Assembly (NCBI GenBank): GCA_905182305.1
Contig: CAJJBB010000006.1
Location: 186,001-250,000, forward strand
DNA: 64,000 bases
Origin: Flavobacteria bacterium MS024-2A
GTDB taxonomy: Bacteria > Bacteroidota > Bacteroidia > Flavobacteriales > Flavobacteriaceae
Reading direction: 5' to 3'
Part shown: positions 9,212 to 17,492 of the stretch, piece by piece
Layout of the letters: each line of letters opens with the position of its first letter
How positions within the stretch are numbered: the first letter of the stretch is position 1
The notes under the pieces: generated by a model
What the model was told of the DNA's origin: nothing
The model's database searches: none
The model's input: the letters and a program-made list of their open reading frames with translations, nothing else
Position numbers and translations under genes: made by a program

Positions 9212-9733
9212 TTCTGCTTTGATTAATTCAGACACTTCACTTATTGTTTTTTTATCAGTTTTAATTGAAACATTTGCCTGGTTATAAAAAAAACTTCGTT
9301 CAAACATATGCTTTCCTACAAACTCTTGAAAATCTTCTAAAGATTTAAGATATTTTAATAATGGACGGCTAGATTGTGCCTCAAATAATCTTTTGCTAAG
9401 CTCTAAAACACTTGTGTTTAAATAGATAGTTTTAGAATTTTGCATGGAATTAAGATATTGCATGGTATCATAATAACAAGGCGTTCCTCCACCTATGGAA
9501 AGAATTAGAGAGGAGTCAGTATTTAACACTTTTTCTAAGTAGTGACGTTCCATTTTTCTAAAATAAATTTCTCCTTTGGTTTTAAAGATTGAATCAATTG
9601 ATTCTTGTAATTGTTTTTCAATGTAATGATCTAAGTCACAATACGTAACGTTAATTTCTTTATTTAGTTGTGAACCCACAGCACTCTTGCCACTTCCCAT
9701 GTACCCCAATAATATGATTTTATTTATTTTCAT
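9203..9733 (-). CDS. aroK: Shikimate kinase
   Basis: Catalyses ATP-dependent phosphorylation of shikimate in the chorismate pathway. The 176-residue protein has Walker A GYMGSGKSAVG at residues 10-20, the shikimate-binding DLDHYIE and FRKMERHYLE segments, the GGGTPCY glycine-rich motif near residue 80 and the LID-region SSRPLLKY. Length is normal for AroK. It is convergent with the phosphoribosyltransferase gene, and its start faces the tRNA cluster. Confidence 0.95.
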   Translation of the reverse strand: MKINKIILLGYMGSGKSAVGSQLNKEINVTYCDLDHYIEKQLQESIDSIFKTKGEIYFRKMERHYLEKVLNTDSSLILSIGGGTPCYYDTMQYLNSMQNSKTIYLNTSVLELSKRLFEAQSSRPLLKYLKSLEDFQEFVGKHMFERSFFYNQANVSIKTDKKTISEVSELIKAELA

Positions 9734-9792
9734 GATTTAAAATACTCTTACAAATTTATATGAAATCAAGGGGATAAATTCATATTTGATAT

Positions 9793-9800
9793 TATATTTG
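9793..9800 (+). promoter_or_regulatory. -7 promoter box for the tRNA cluster
   Basis: TATATTTG, a perfect Bacteroidota -7 element, ends 11 bp before the first tRNA. No convincing -33 TTG was found at the usual distance, so the promoter call rests on the -7 box and its position. Confidence 0.45.
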
Positions 9801-9811
9801 CAGCCTCAAAA

Positions 9812-9884
9812 GATTCGGTAGCTCAGTTGGTAGAGCATCTCCCTTTTAAGGAGAGGGTCCTGGGTTCGAGCCCCAGCCGAATCA
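9812..9884 (+). tRNA. tRNA-Lys (anticodon TTT)
   Basis: A 73-nt cloverleaf: acceptor stem GATTCGG pairs with CCGAATC plus discriminator A. The D-loop holds AGCTCAGTTGGTAGAGC, the anticodon stem-loop is CTCCCTTTTAAGGAGAG with anticodon TTT, and the T-arm has GGGTTCGAGCCCC. CCA is not encoded. It is followed 6 bp later by a second tRNA-Lys that differs mainly in the acceptor stem. Confidence 0.97.
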
Positions 9885-9890
9885 CTAACT

Positions 9891-9963
9891 GACTTGGTAG
9901 CTCAGCTGGTAGAGCATCTCCCTTTTAAGGAGAGGGTCCTGGGTTCGAACCCCAGCCAAGTCA
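9891..9963 (+). tRNA. tRNA-Lys (anticodon TTT), second copy
   Basis: A 73-nt cloverleaf with acceptor stem GACTTGG/CCAAGTC, the same anticodon arm as the upstream copy (anticodon TTT) and T-arm GGGTTCGAACCCC. The acceptor stems differ by compensatory changes, so both copies look functional rather than one being a recent exact duplicate. Confidence 0.97.
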
Positions 9964-9972
9964 CTTAATCTA

Positions 9973-10056
9973 GCGCACGTGGCGGAATTGGTAGACGCGC
10001 CAGCTTGAGGGGCTGGTGGGAGCAATCTCGTGGAAGTTCGAGTCTTCTCGTGCGCA
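9973..10056 (+). tRNA. tRNA-Leu (anticodon GAG)
   Basis: An 84-nt class II tRNA with a long variable arm. The acceptor stem is GCGCACG/CGTGCGC plus A. The anticodon stem CCAGC/GCTGG encloses the loop TTGAGGG, giving anticodon GAG. The T-arm has AGTTCGAGTCT. It closes the three-tRNA cluster and lies 46 bp before the MerR-type regulator gene. Confidence 0.96.
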
Positions 10057-10066
10057 CTTTTTTCCT

Positions 10067-10074
10067 TATATTTG
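10067..10074 (+). promoter_or_regulatory. -7 promoter box upstream of the MerR-type regulator
   Basis: TATATTTG lies 28 bp before the ATG at 10103, just after the tRNA-Leu. No good -33 box is visible because that position falls in the tRNA end, so the regulator may be partly transcribed from the tRNA promoter. Confidence 0.4.
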
Positions 10075-10102
10075 TTTAAGCTTTTAAATGAATTAATAGA
10101 CA

Positions 10103-11026
10103 ATGAATAACATAAAAAGCACTTTTAGTATAAAAAATCTTGAGACCTTTTCGGGAATTAAAGCACACACTATAAGAATTTGGGAAAAAAGATATAATCT
10201 ACTTGAGCCTGAAAGAACAGAGACTAATATTAGACGTTACAGCCTTGATAATCTTAGAAAACTTTTAAATATCACTCTGCTTTATAACCACGGTTTTAAA
10301 ATTTCAAAAATTTCTAGCCTAAGCTTAGAAGAAATTTCAGGTTCAGTTAGTAACATTGCTTTAAAAGAAAACTCAGAGCAAATAGCTATTAACGCTCTTA
10401 AATTAGCCATGATTAATTTTGATTGTGAATTGTTTAATAAAACTTATGATGAATTTCTTTCACATAGTAAGTTTGAATTTATTTTCATGGATGTATTTAT
10501 GCCGCTAATGAAAGAACTAGGAATTTTATGGCAAACTGCAGCTATTTCTTCTACCCATGAGCATTTTATCACTAATTTAATTAAACAAAAAATTCATATT
10601 CAAACGGAAAGAGTACAACTAAACATTAAAAAAAATACAAATTATCCTATTTTTGTGTTATTTCTTCCTGAAAATGAAATTCATGAACTTGGAATTCTTT
10701 ATTTAAATTATTTAACATTGTCTAAAGGATTAAGAACAATTTTATTGGGTCAATCAATACAAATCTCAAGTTTAGAAAACCTATACACCTATAAAGATTC
10801 TTTTAATTTTGTCACATACTTAACAGTAGAGCCAAATGAAAAAGAAATTATGCCTTATTTAAAACTTTTTAACGAAAAATTACTTTTAAACACCAACTCA
10901 AAATTGATTGTTTTTGGGCCACAACAATCAAAAATTGATTTAAATAACTTACCTAATAAAATTGAACTATACCGTTCTGTTGAATCGTTTATTAATAATT
11001 ATTTAGAAGAAAAAATATCTGCTTAA
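10103..11026 (+). CDS. MerR-family regulator with cobalamin-binding-type C-terminus (CarH/LitR-like)
   Basis: The 307-residue protein has an N-terminal MerR winged helix (residues about 9-75, with HTIRIWEKRYNLLEP) and a C-terminal B12-binding-type module. In the helical part Trp143, Glu153 and His154 reproduce the W-x9-E-H spacing used by CarH for adenosylcobalamin. His194 sits in an E-x-H-x-x-G motif (ENEIHELG), where CarH-type proteins place the lower-face cobalt ligand. CarH family proteins repress carotenoid genes in the dark and release DNA on B12 photolysis. The next genes are crtB and crtZ, which fits that role. Light control is an inference. Confidence 0.85.
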   Translation: MNNIKSTFSIKNLETFSGIKAHTIRIWEKRYNLLEPERTETNIRRYSLDNLRKLLNITLLYNHGFKISKISSLSLEEISGSVSNIALKENSEQIAINALKLAMINFDCELFNKTYDEFLSHSKFEFIFMDVFMPLMKELGILWQTAAISSTHEHFITNLIKQKIHIQTERVQLNIKKNTNYPIFVLFLPENEIHELGILYLNYLTLSKGLRTILLGQSIQISSLENLYTYKDSFNFVTYLTVEPNEKEIMPYLKLFNEKLLLNTNSKLIVFGPQQSKIDLNNLPNKIELYRSVESFINNYLEEKISA

Positions 11027-11046
11027 ACCTTAAATAATTTAAGGTT
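11026..11046. promoter_or_regulatory. Palindrome between the regulator and crtB (possible operator)
   Basis: ACCTTAAAT at 11027-11035 and ATTTAAGGT at 11037-11045 form a perfect inverted repeat around one central base, extended by one A/T pair on each side. It starts at the regulator's stop codon and ends 24 bp before the crtB ATG. It could be a regulator binding site or an RNA hairpin; no T-run follows, so a terminator is less likely. Confidence 0.45.
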
Positions 11047-11070
11047 ATTGAAATCGATTGTGTTAATACT

Positions 11071-11910
11071 ATGAAAAAGTTATTTGATACCGTAAGTCAA
11101 GATTGTAGCCGATTAGTTACCCATGCATATAGTACTTCTTTTTCATTAGCTACTAAAATGCTTGATGCATCTATTAGAAGTCACATCTACAATATATATG
11201 GGTTTGTTCGATTTGCAGATGAAATTGTTGACAGCTTTCATAATCACAATAAAAAATATTTGTTAGATAATTTTGAAGCTGATCTATTCATTAGCATTAA
11301 AGATGAAATAAGTCTGAATCCAATATTAAACTCTTTTCAGCTAACTGTAAATACATTTGAAATCGATCATGATCTCATAAAGGCTTTTATGAAGAGTATG
11401 AGGTTAGATCTAGAAAAAAGCACCTATAAAACACAAGCTGAATATGAAGAATATATCTATGGTTCTGCTGATGTCGTTGGACTTATGTGCTTAAAGGTAT
11501 TTGTCAAGGGAGATCAGGAAATTTATGATAAACTCCAAAAACCAGCAATGGCATTGGGTTCAGCTTTTCAAAAAGTTAATTTTTTACGTGATTTAAAAGA
11601 TGACTTTCAGGAATTAGAAAGAAATTATTTCCCCAATGTAGATTTTAAAAATTTTAATGAAAATTCAAAAATAAGAATCATTAATGAAATTGAAACTGAC
11701 TTTGAAACATCCCTTAATGGTATTTACAGACTCCCTAAAGAAGCTCGTTTTGGAGTTTATACAGCCTATAAATATTATTCTAAATTATTAGACATATTAA
11801 AACGAACACCTTCAATAAACATCCAAAGCACAAGGATTCGCGTTGCTAGTTATCAAAAAATGATTGTTTTTGTTCGTTGTTATCTAAAATACAAATTAAA
11901 CTTAATTTAA
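11071..11910 (+). CDS. crtB: Phytoene synthase
   Basis: Joins two geranylgeranyl diphosphates head to head into phytoene, the first committed carotenoid step. The 279-residue protein has the squalene/phytoene synthase fold with the first Asp-rich motif in RFADEIVDSFH (about residue 50) and the second in LRDLKDDFQELERNYFP (about residue 170). Length is normal. crtZ follows after 4 bp. The desaturase crtI, which usually accompanies crtB, is not present anywhere in the window. Confidence 0.94.
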   Translation: MKKLFDTVSQDCSRLVTHAYSTSFSLATKMLDASIRSHIYNIYGFVRFADEIVDSFHNHNKKYLLDNFEADLFISIKDEISLNPILNSFQLTVNTFEIDHDLIKAFMKSMRLDLEKSTYKTQAEYEEYIYGSADVVGLMCLKVFVKGDQEIYDKLQKPAMALGSAFQKVNFLRDLKDDFQELERNYFPNVDFKNFNENSKIRIINEIETDFETSLNGIYRLPKEARFGVYTAYKYYSKLLDILKRTPSINIQSTRIRVASYQKMIVFVRCYLKYKLNLI

Positions 11911-11914
11911 GCTA

Positions 11915-12364
11915 TTGCTCATGATATTACTTTGGATAGTCGTTCTTTTTACTACTTTTTGTTTTATGGAATTTATGGCTTGGTTTTCTCATAAATACAT
12001 CATGCATGGCTTTCTATGGTCACTCCATAAAGGTCACCACATTAAGAATCACAAGTCATGGTTTGAACGAAATGATTTATTTTTTATTTTTTATGCACTT
12101 GTTAGCTCTGGATTTGTAATACTTTGGGGAGAAGTGGGGTTTTGGCCAGGATTACCTATAGCAATTGGAATCTTTCTCTATGGGCTTTCTTATTTTATTG
12201 TGCATGATATTTTTATTCATCAGCGCTTTAAGCTTTTTAGAAATATTGAAAGCAAATATGCAAAAGGGATTAGAAGAGCTCACAAAATACACCATAAGAA
12301 CATCAATAAAGGTAAAGGCGAATGTTTTGGAATGCTATGGGTACCTATTAAGTATTTAAAATAA
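11915..12364 (+). CDS. crtZ: Beta-carotene hydroxylase
   Basis: A 149-residue membrane di-iron hydroxylase that adds 3-hydroxyl groups to beta-ionone rings, giving zeaxanthin. The histidine clusters of the fatty-acid-hydroxylase superfamily are present: HKYIMH, HKGHH, HDIFIH and HKIHH. About four transmembrane helices are predicted. It starts 4 bp after crtB and ends just before the convergent surA-like gene. The cluster suggests yellow zeaxanthin-type pigment, provided crtI and crtY lie elsewhere. Confidence 0.93.
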   Translation: MLMILLWIVVLFTTFCFMEFMAWFSHKYIMHGFLWSLHKGHHIKNHKSWFERNDLFFIFYALVSSGFVILWGEVGFWPGLPIAIGIFLYGLSYFIVHDIFIHQRFKLFRNIESKYAKGIRRAHKIHHKNINKGKGECFGMLWVPIKYLK

Positions 12365-13729
12365 TTAATTCTTTATCCACTTATTTTTAAATTCACAAAG
12401 CTTGTTTTCCCTATTAACATTAACATATGTACTTTCAATTTTTTCTTTCATCCAATCTTGAATTAAATCTAATTGTTTTTGCTTTAGAGCTAATGCTTTA
12501 ATTCGAGAATAATCTTTAGAGTATTCAGCTGTATGTTCATCAAAGCGATTACTTACTTTTAGAATTTTATACTTTTTTAATCCAGAACGGTCTTCCTCCA
12601 TAATAGTAGAAGAAATTGATTGATCTTTTAAATTTCTAATTTGACTATATAGGGTGGGGTCAAGATTAGTTAATTCAAAACGTGTATCACCTGTTTGAGG
12701 ATTAATTAGTACACCTCCATTATATTTTGTTTCTTTTTCGCTTGAAAACTGAAGGGCAGCATCTGTAAAAGTTAATTCATCTTCTACAATGCGCTTTTTT
12801 ATTAAATCTAATTTGTCTTTAGCTTCAAGTAATTGCAAGGGCTCAATTTTTGGAGTTAAAAGAATATGACGCACGTCTACTTCTTGACCGCGTATTTTAT
12901 CAACTTTTAATATATGCCATCCAAAATCAGATTTGAAAGGCTTTGAAATTTCTCCTTCTTCTAAACTAAACGCTTCATCTCTAAATTCTTTTACCATTTG
13001 GGGGCGTTTACGGTGAAGTGTATATTTACCTCCTGTTGAACGTGAACCAGGATCTTGAGAATATAAAATGGCTTTTGAGGCGAAGCTAGAACCACGCTCT
13101 AAAATATCCTCTCTAAAAGTTTTAAGCTGATTAATAATCCGCATTTTTTCATTTTCACTTACTTCTGGTTCAATAACTATTTGGGAAATTTCAAGTTCTG
13201 TTCCGAAGGTAGGTAATTCATTAGGCGGAATAGACTCAAAAAAAATCCTAACTTCTTCAGGAGTAACTTCTACATCTTCAATAATCTGACCCTGCATCAT
13301 AGATGATAGTTTTTGAGTTTTATTTATCTCAAAAATCTCTTGTCGAAAAATAGCTTCGTCATCTTTATTATAAAACTCTAAGACCTTTTCTATAGTTCCT
13401 AACTGACGTGTAAAATTGTCAATAATTTGGTCTACTGTACTATAAATTTCTTCTACACTGACTTCTAAACTGTCTTGTACTGCATGATGCGCATATAGCT
13501 TATCCTCCATAAGTTTACCTAACAATTGACACCGAGAAATACCTTTAGTATTAACGCCTTGTGACTCCATTTCAACTAAAGTTTTATCAATGTCAGAATT
13601 TAATATTACATAATCGCCTATCACTGCAGAAACACCATCAATTTTAATACGGTAAGATTTATCTGTCCCTTGAGCAGAGACTATGGTAATAAAACATCCA
13701 AATAGACATAAAAAACTAATAAACTTCAT
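12365..13729 (-). CDS. SurA-like periplasmic peptidyl-prolyl isomerase
   Basis: Periplasmic chaperone and isomerase for outer-membrane proteins. From ATG 13729 (MKFISFLCLFGCF) the product is 454 residues with a signal peptide ending near VSAQG, a SurA N-terminal helical domain (about 30-165) and two parvulin-type domains (about 170-275 with GSRSTGGKY, and 280-390 with VRHILLTPK). The longer start at 13771 lies inside the upstream gene and spoils the signal peptide. It overlaps the upstream gene end by 14 bp, so both are co-translated. Convergent with crtZ. Confidence 0.9.
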   Translation of the reverse strand: MKFISFLCLFGCFITIVSAQGTDKSYRIKIDGVSAVIGDYVILNSDIDKTLVEMESQGVNTKGISRCQLLGKLMEDKLYAHHAVQDSLEVSVEEIYSTVDQIIDNFTRQLGTIEKVLEFYNKDDEAIFRQEIFEINKTQKLSSMMQGQIIEDVEVTPEEVRIFFESIPPNELPTFGTELEISQIVIEPEVSENEKMRIINQLKTFREDILERGSSFASKAILYSQDPGSRSTGGKYTLHRKRPQMVKEFRDEAFSLEEGEISKPFKSDFGWHILKVDKIRGQEVDVRHILLTPKIEPLQLLEAKDKLDLIKKRIVEDELTFTDAALQFSSEKETKYNGGVLINPQTGDTRFELTNLDPTLYSQIRNLKDQSISSTIMEEDRSGLKKYKILKVSNRFDEHTAEYSKDYSRIKALALKQKQLDLIQDWMKEKIESTYVNVNRENKLCEFKNKWIKN

Positions 13730-14657
13730 AATACTTTGACTTAATTGCATCTTGTATAATATCTTTTTCAAATTGTTTGTTAAATTTTAATTTACGTTGG
13801 TTTAAAATTATATTTTTAATAGTAGGATAAATGAAATCTCGAGGGGGAATATCTCCCTTTTTAAGATGATTATTTATATAAAACAAATATACCCCCATTG
13901 TATCTTGAATTTCAAAGAATTTAGATTTTTTTATGTACCGTTCTAAATTAGCTTGATTTAAAAATTTAATTTTAGAAAGTAAATCGATTTTATTAAGCCA
14001 AATACTATCCGAAAAAATATGATGACTGAATTGAAATGAAAGAGAATCAAGAAAGGATTGATCTTCTATATTAAAACGTTGAAAACTTCGTTGAATTTTA
14101 TTTTTGTCAACATTATCATGAGGTAATTCAATATAACGAACCTGATAAAGGGGAGCATTAAGTTTGAAAATACTTTTATTTAAGAACATAAAAGAATCTA
14201 TTTCCTCTACAGAAATAAGAGTGTCTAGAGATTCATTTACAATTGATTGTTTATAGGTTATCGAAAATAATTCAGCTTCGTATTGTTTTACAAGTTCTTG
14301 TAACATTTTGATTTTATCTTTATCTAAATTAAGAGCCGCTTGTTGTAAAATAATTTGCTTACTTGCCCAATCATCAATAAAATTCCTGACTTTTAGAATA
14401 CTATCTTCCTTGTTTTTAAAATTCAAAATATTCTTCTCTATGTCTTCACGGTAGAGGTAAATTGATCCTACACGTGCAAATGCTTTTTCATTATTTAGTA
14501 AAACAGATTCACATGAAACAAAAAACAAAGGCGTTAAAAAAAATATAACTCTCAGAAACCAACTGGGTTTAACGTGAAAAATTAATATTATTGCTTTGTT
14601 ATTAACAATTAGAAATTTAATTCTTAATAAAGTTTGTAAAATATTGATTTTGAGCAT
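13716..14657 (-). CDS. SurA-N-like lipoprotein, partner of the downstream isomerase
   Basis: A 313-residue protein whose N-terminus has a hydrophobic stretch ending LFFVSC, a lipobox, but only at about residue 49. No ATG, GTG or TTG start nearer to it is in frame, so the true start is unsure. The mature part (FARVGSIYLYREDIEKNI) resembles the SurA N-terminal chaperone fold, and a parvulin domain is not obvious. In Flavobacteriaceae a run of two or three such genes upstream of surA is common. It overlaps the surA-like gene, so a joint role in outer-membrane protein folding is likely. Confidence 0.75.
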   Translation of the reverse strand: MLKINILQTLLRIKFLIVNNKAIILIFHVKPSWFLRVIFFLTPLFFVSCESVLLNNEKAFARVGSIYLYREDIEKNILNFKNKEDSILKVRNFIDDWASKQIILQQAALNLDKDKIKMLQELVKQYEAELFSITYKQSIVNESLDTLISVEEIDSFMFLNKSIFKLNAPLYQVRYIELPHDNVDKNKIQRSFQRFNIEDQSFLDSLSFQFSHHIFSDSIWLNKIDLLSKIKFLNQANLERYIKKSKFFEIQDTMGVYLFYINNHLKKGDIPPRDFIYPTIKNIILNQRKLKFNKQFEKDIIQDAIKSKYYEVY

Positions 14658-14723
14658 ATTAAAATGTTGAAAAAATTTTAATTTAACGTATAATAGTTGT
14701 AATTTTAATGAAAGTATAAAACA

Positions 14724-15050
14724 TTGATAAAAAATCTACTTATTTTTTTTATTTTACTTTATTCAGAGGCAATATTTCCTATTCTGCCTAAAGAGGCTGC
14801 TATTCAAGCGATTGAAATAACCCAAAACAAAACCGCAGTCATTTTTCGTGATGGTTCTTTATATTTTAAAGGCTTCATTGGTCAAGGTAGCTTTCAAATA
14901 TATTCAATTATTGGAAATATGATTTCAGAAAAGGATGTGCAAAATTTCTCGCAATTTAAAATTAATACTTCCCTTGAAATGGGTAATATGTATATTATCC
15001 GTGTTATCATTAAGGGTAAATCAAAAACCTTTAAGATAATAGCTTCATAA
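14724..15050 (+). CDS. Small secreted protein resembling a free T9SS C-terminal sorting domain
   Basis: A 108-residue product starting at TTG 14724. Residues 1-17 form a signal peptide. Residues about 40-108 have the layout of a type A sorting domain: SLYFKGFIGQGSFQIYSIIG, then a polar segment, FKINTSLEMGNMYIIRVII and a lysine-rich end KGKSKTFKIIAS. Sorting domains normally sit at the end of large cargo proteins; here almost nothing precedes it. It is divergent from the SurA-like pair (66 bp apart) and convergent with guaB (2 bp apart). I see the similarity by eye only and the function is unknown. Confidence 0.65.
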   Translation: MIKNLLIFFILLYSEAIFPILPKEAAIQAIEITQNKTAVIFRDGSLYFKGFIGQGSFQIYSIIGNMISEKDVQNFSQFKINTSLEMGNMYIIRVIIKGKSKTFKIIAS

Positions 15051-15052
15051 AT

Positions 15053-16519
15053 TTAGGGACTATAGTTTGGAGACTCCTTAGTTACGCTTATATTGTGTGG
15101 ATGACTTTCACGCACTCCTGCGGAAGTAATGGTTACAAATTGACCAGTTTCTTTCAATGTTTCAATATCCTTAGAACCACAATAACCCATTCCAGCTCTT
15201 AAACCTCCGATAAACTGGTGAATACTTTCGTCTAGGTCACCTTTATAGGGTACTCTACCTACAATTCCTTCAGGAACAAGTTTTTTTAAGTCATCTTCAA
15301 CATCTTGAAAGTAACGATCCTTACTCCCCATTTTCATAGCTTCAACAGAGCCCATTCCTCTGTAAGTTTTGTATTTTCTGCCCTCAAATATAACCGTTTC
15401 TCCTGGTGATTCTTTCGTTCCAGCTAATAAAGAACCTAACATAACTGAATCAGCTCCAGCAGCAATAGCTTTGGGAATATCACCGGTATATCTAATTCCG
15501 CCATCTGCAATTATTGGAATCCCTGTTCCTTTAAGTGCTTTTTTTACTTCAATGATGGCAGAAAGTTGAGGATACCCAACTCCAGCTATAACACGAGTTG
15601 TACAAATTGATCCTGGACCAATACCTACCTTGACAGCATCTGCCCCAATATCTGCTAGATATTTAGCTGCTTTACCTGTAGCTATATTACCAACTATAAC
15701 ATCAAGTAAATTGAATTTTTCTTTTACTTTTTTAACAACATCAGCAACTCCTCTTGTGTGTCCATGAGCAGTGTCAATAACAATTGCATCTACTCCAGCA
15801 TTATGTAGTGCTTCAACACGATCCAAAACATCTGGTGTAACACCTACTGCAGCAGCTACTCGTAGTCGACCAAATTTATCTTTATTAGAATTAGGTTTTG
15901 TCGTGTGTTTTGTAATATCACGAAATGTAATTAAACCAACTAGTGTATTATCACTGGCCACTACAGGAAGTTTTTCAATTTTATGTTCTTGTAATATTAA
16001 TTCTGCATCTTTTAAAGATGTTCCTTCTTTTGCGGTTATTAAATTTTGTGATGTCATCACTTCTTTAATAGGTCGGATACTGTTTTTTTCAAAGCGTAAG
16101 TCACGATTTGTAACAATTCCTAATAATTTATTATTGTCATCAACAACAGGAATACCTCCAATTTTATAACGTTGCATATTCATATTAGCATCCGATACAA
16201 TTGCAGAAATAGGAAGTGTTACAGGATCTATAATCATTCCCGATTCTGATCGCTTTACAGCTCTAACTTTAGCTGCCTGCTCATCTATTGTCATGTTTTT
16301 ATGCAAGACTCCAATACCTCCCTCACTAGCAATTGCTATTGCCATTCTGCTTTCAGTGACAGTATCCATAGCAGCAGATATTATAGGAATATTCAAGGGA
16401 ATATTTCTGCTAAATTTTGATTTGATAGATACATCTCGTGGTAATGTGTCTGAATAGCTGGGAACTAATAAAACGTCATCATAAGTAAGGCCTTGTCCTA
16501 TAAATTTAGTGGAAGTCAT
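15053..16519 (-). CDS. guaB: Inosine-5'-monophosphate dehydrogenase
   Basis: Oxidises IMP to XMP with NAD, the first step to GTP. I use ATG 16519 ([18 protein letters not shown]), giving 488 residues; an in-frame TTG two codons earlier is also possible. The TIM-barrel is interrupted by two CBS domains (about residues 95-205). The catalytic Cys is in [15 protein letters not shown] and the flap region in RYFQDVEDD. Length and motifs are those of a normal bacterial enzyme. Confidence 0.97.
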   Translation of the reverse strand: MTSTKFIGQGLTYDDVLLVPSYSDTLPRDVSIKSKFSRNIPLNIPIISAAMDTVTESRMAIAIASEGGIGVLHKNMTIDEQAAKVRAVKRSESGMIIDPVTLPISAIVSDANMNMQRYKIGGIPVVDDNNKLLGIVTNRDLRFEKNSIRPIKEVMTSQNLITAKEGTSLKDAELILQEHKIEKLPVVASDNTLVGLITFRDITKHTTKPNSNKDKFGRLRVAAAVGVTPDVLDRVEALHNAGVDAIVIDTAHGHTRGVADVVKKVKEKFNLLDVIVGNIATGKAAKYLADIGADAVKVGIGPGSICTTRVIAGVGYPQLSAIIEVKKALKGTGIPIIADGGIRYTGDIPKAIAAGADSVMLGSLLAGTKESPGETVIFEGRKYKTYRGMGSVEAMKMGSKDRYFQDVEDDLKKLVPEGIVGRVPYKGDLDESIHQFIGGLRAGMGYCGSKDIETLKETGQFVTITSAGVRESHPHNISVTKESPNYSP

Positions 16520-16616
16520 AAGCAACTAATCTTAAATTAATTGCATACAAATATAGGGATTAAATATCCTAAGCCATTAATCTATCTTAATTTAATTAAA
16601 AAGAGAAAATATATTA

Positions 16617-17483
16617 TTAGTTTAAAATTTTCTGAGAAAAATTATAAGAACTCTCAAACGAAAGTAAATCTAAATTTTTTGGAAGTAATTTGCGTGAAGT
16701 AAAAAAAGAAATTAATTTTTCTGAAGGCATATTTCCAACCAAATTATCTTGTGCCATTGGACATCCTCCCATTCCTTTTATAGTTCCATCAAATCGCAAA
16801 CATCCTGCAGAAAATGCTGCATTTACTTTTTCATACCAAAAATCAGGATGGGTATGAAAATGTGCTCCAAAAGTAATAGCTGGATAAGATGGTACAATGG
16901 TTGAATATAATTTAATTACATCAGCGGGAATGGCCGTTCCTATGGTGTCTGATATAGAAATAATTGAAATCCCCATTACCGCCATTTTAGAGACCCATTC
17001 TGCTATAATATCAGCATTCCAGGGATCTCCATATGGATTCCCAAAGCCCATGGATAAATAAACAACCATTTCTTTATTATAATTTGAAGCAATATCAGTT
17101 ATTCGTTTTAAGACGGAGAGAGACTCTGAAATCGTTTTTCTTGTATTCCGGATTTGAAAATTTTCAGAAATAGAAAAAGGATAACCCAAATATGATATTT
17201 TTTCATACTTAATTGCCTCTAACGCACCACGTTCATTAGCAACAATTGTCAATAATTTTGTATGGGTCTTTGAGACATCCAAACCTTCAATAACTTCTGC
17301 AGTATCTGCCATTTGGGGTATTGCCTTTGAAGAAACAAAGCTACCGCAATCTAACGTGTGAAATCCAACTTTAAGTAGACTTTGATAATACGCGATTTTG
17401 TCAGATGTGTTAACCCATTTTGAAAACCCTTGGAGAGCGTCTCTAGGGCATTCAACTAATGTAATGGATTGATGAGCAGTCAT
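16617..17483 (-). CDS. Hydroxymethylglutaryl-CoA lyase
   Basis: Splits HMG-CoA into acetyl-CoA and acetoacetate, the last step of leucine breakdown. The 288-residue TIM-barrel protein starts TAHQSITLVECPRDALQG, carries HFHTHPDFW with metal-binding histidines, and the signature GMGGCPMAQDNLVGN containing the active-site Cys. It lies between guaB and a LysE exporter on the same strand and ends 97 bp before the guaB start. Confidence 0.93.
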   Translation of the reverse strand: MTAHQSITLVECPRDALQGFSKWVNTSDKIAYYQSLLKVGFHTLDCGSFVSSKAIPQMADTAEVIEGLDVSKTHTKLLTIVANERGALEAIKYEKISYLGYPFSISENFQIRNTRKTISESLSVLKRITDIASNYNKEMVVYLSMGFGNPYGDPWNADIIAEWVSKMAVMGISIISISDTIGTAIPADVIKLYSTIVPSYPAITFGAHFHTHPDFWYEKVNAAFSAGCLRFDGTIKGMGGCPMAQDNLVGNMPSEKLISFFTSRKLLPKNLDLLSFESSYNFSQKILN

Positions 17484-17492
17484 ATTGAATTA

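Noticed and set aside
9885-10103. Minus-strand open frame of 72 codons across the tRNA genes
   Set aside because: It is the antisense of the tRNA-Lys and tRNA-Leu genes; the translated sequence is the familiar artefact seen opposite tRNA clusters.
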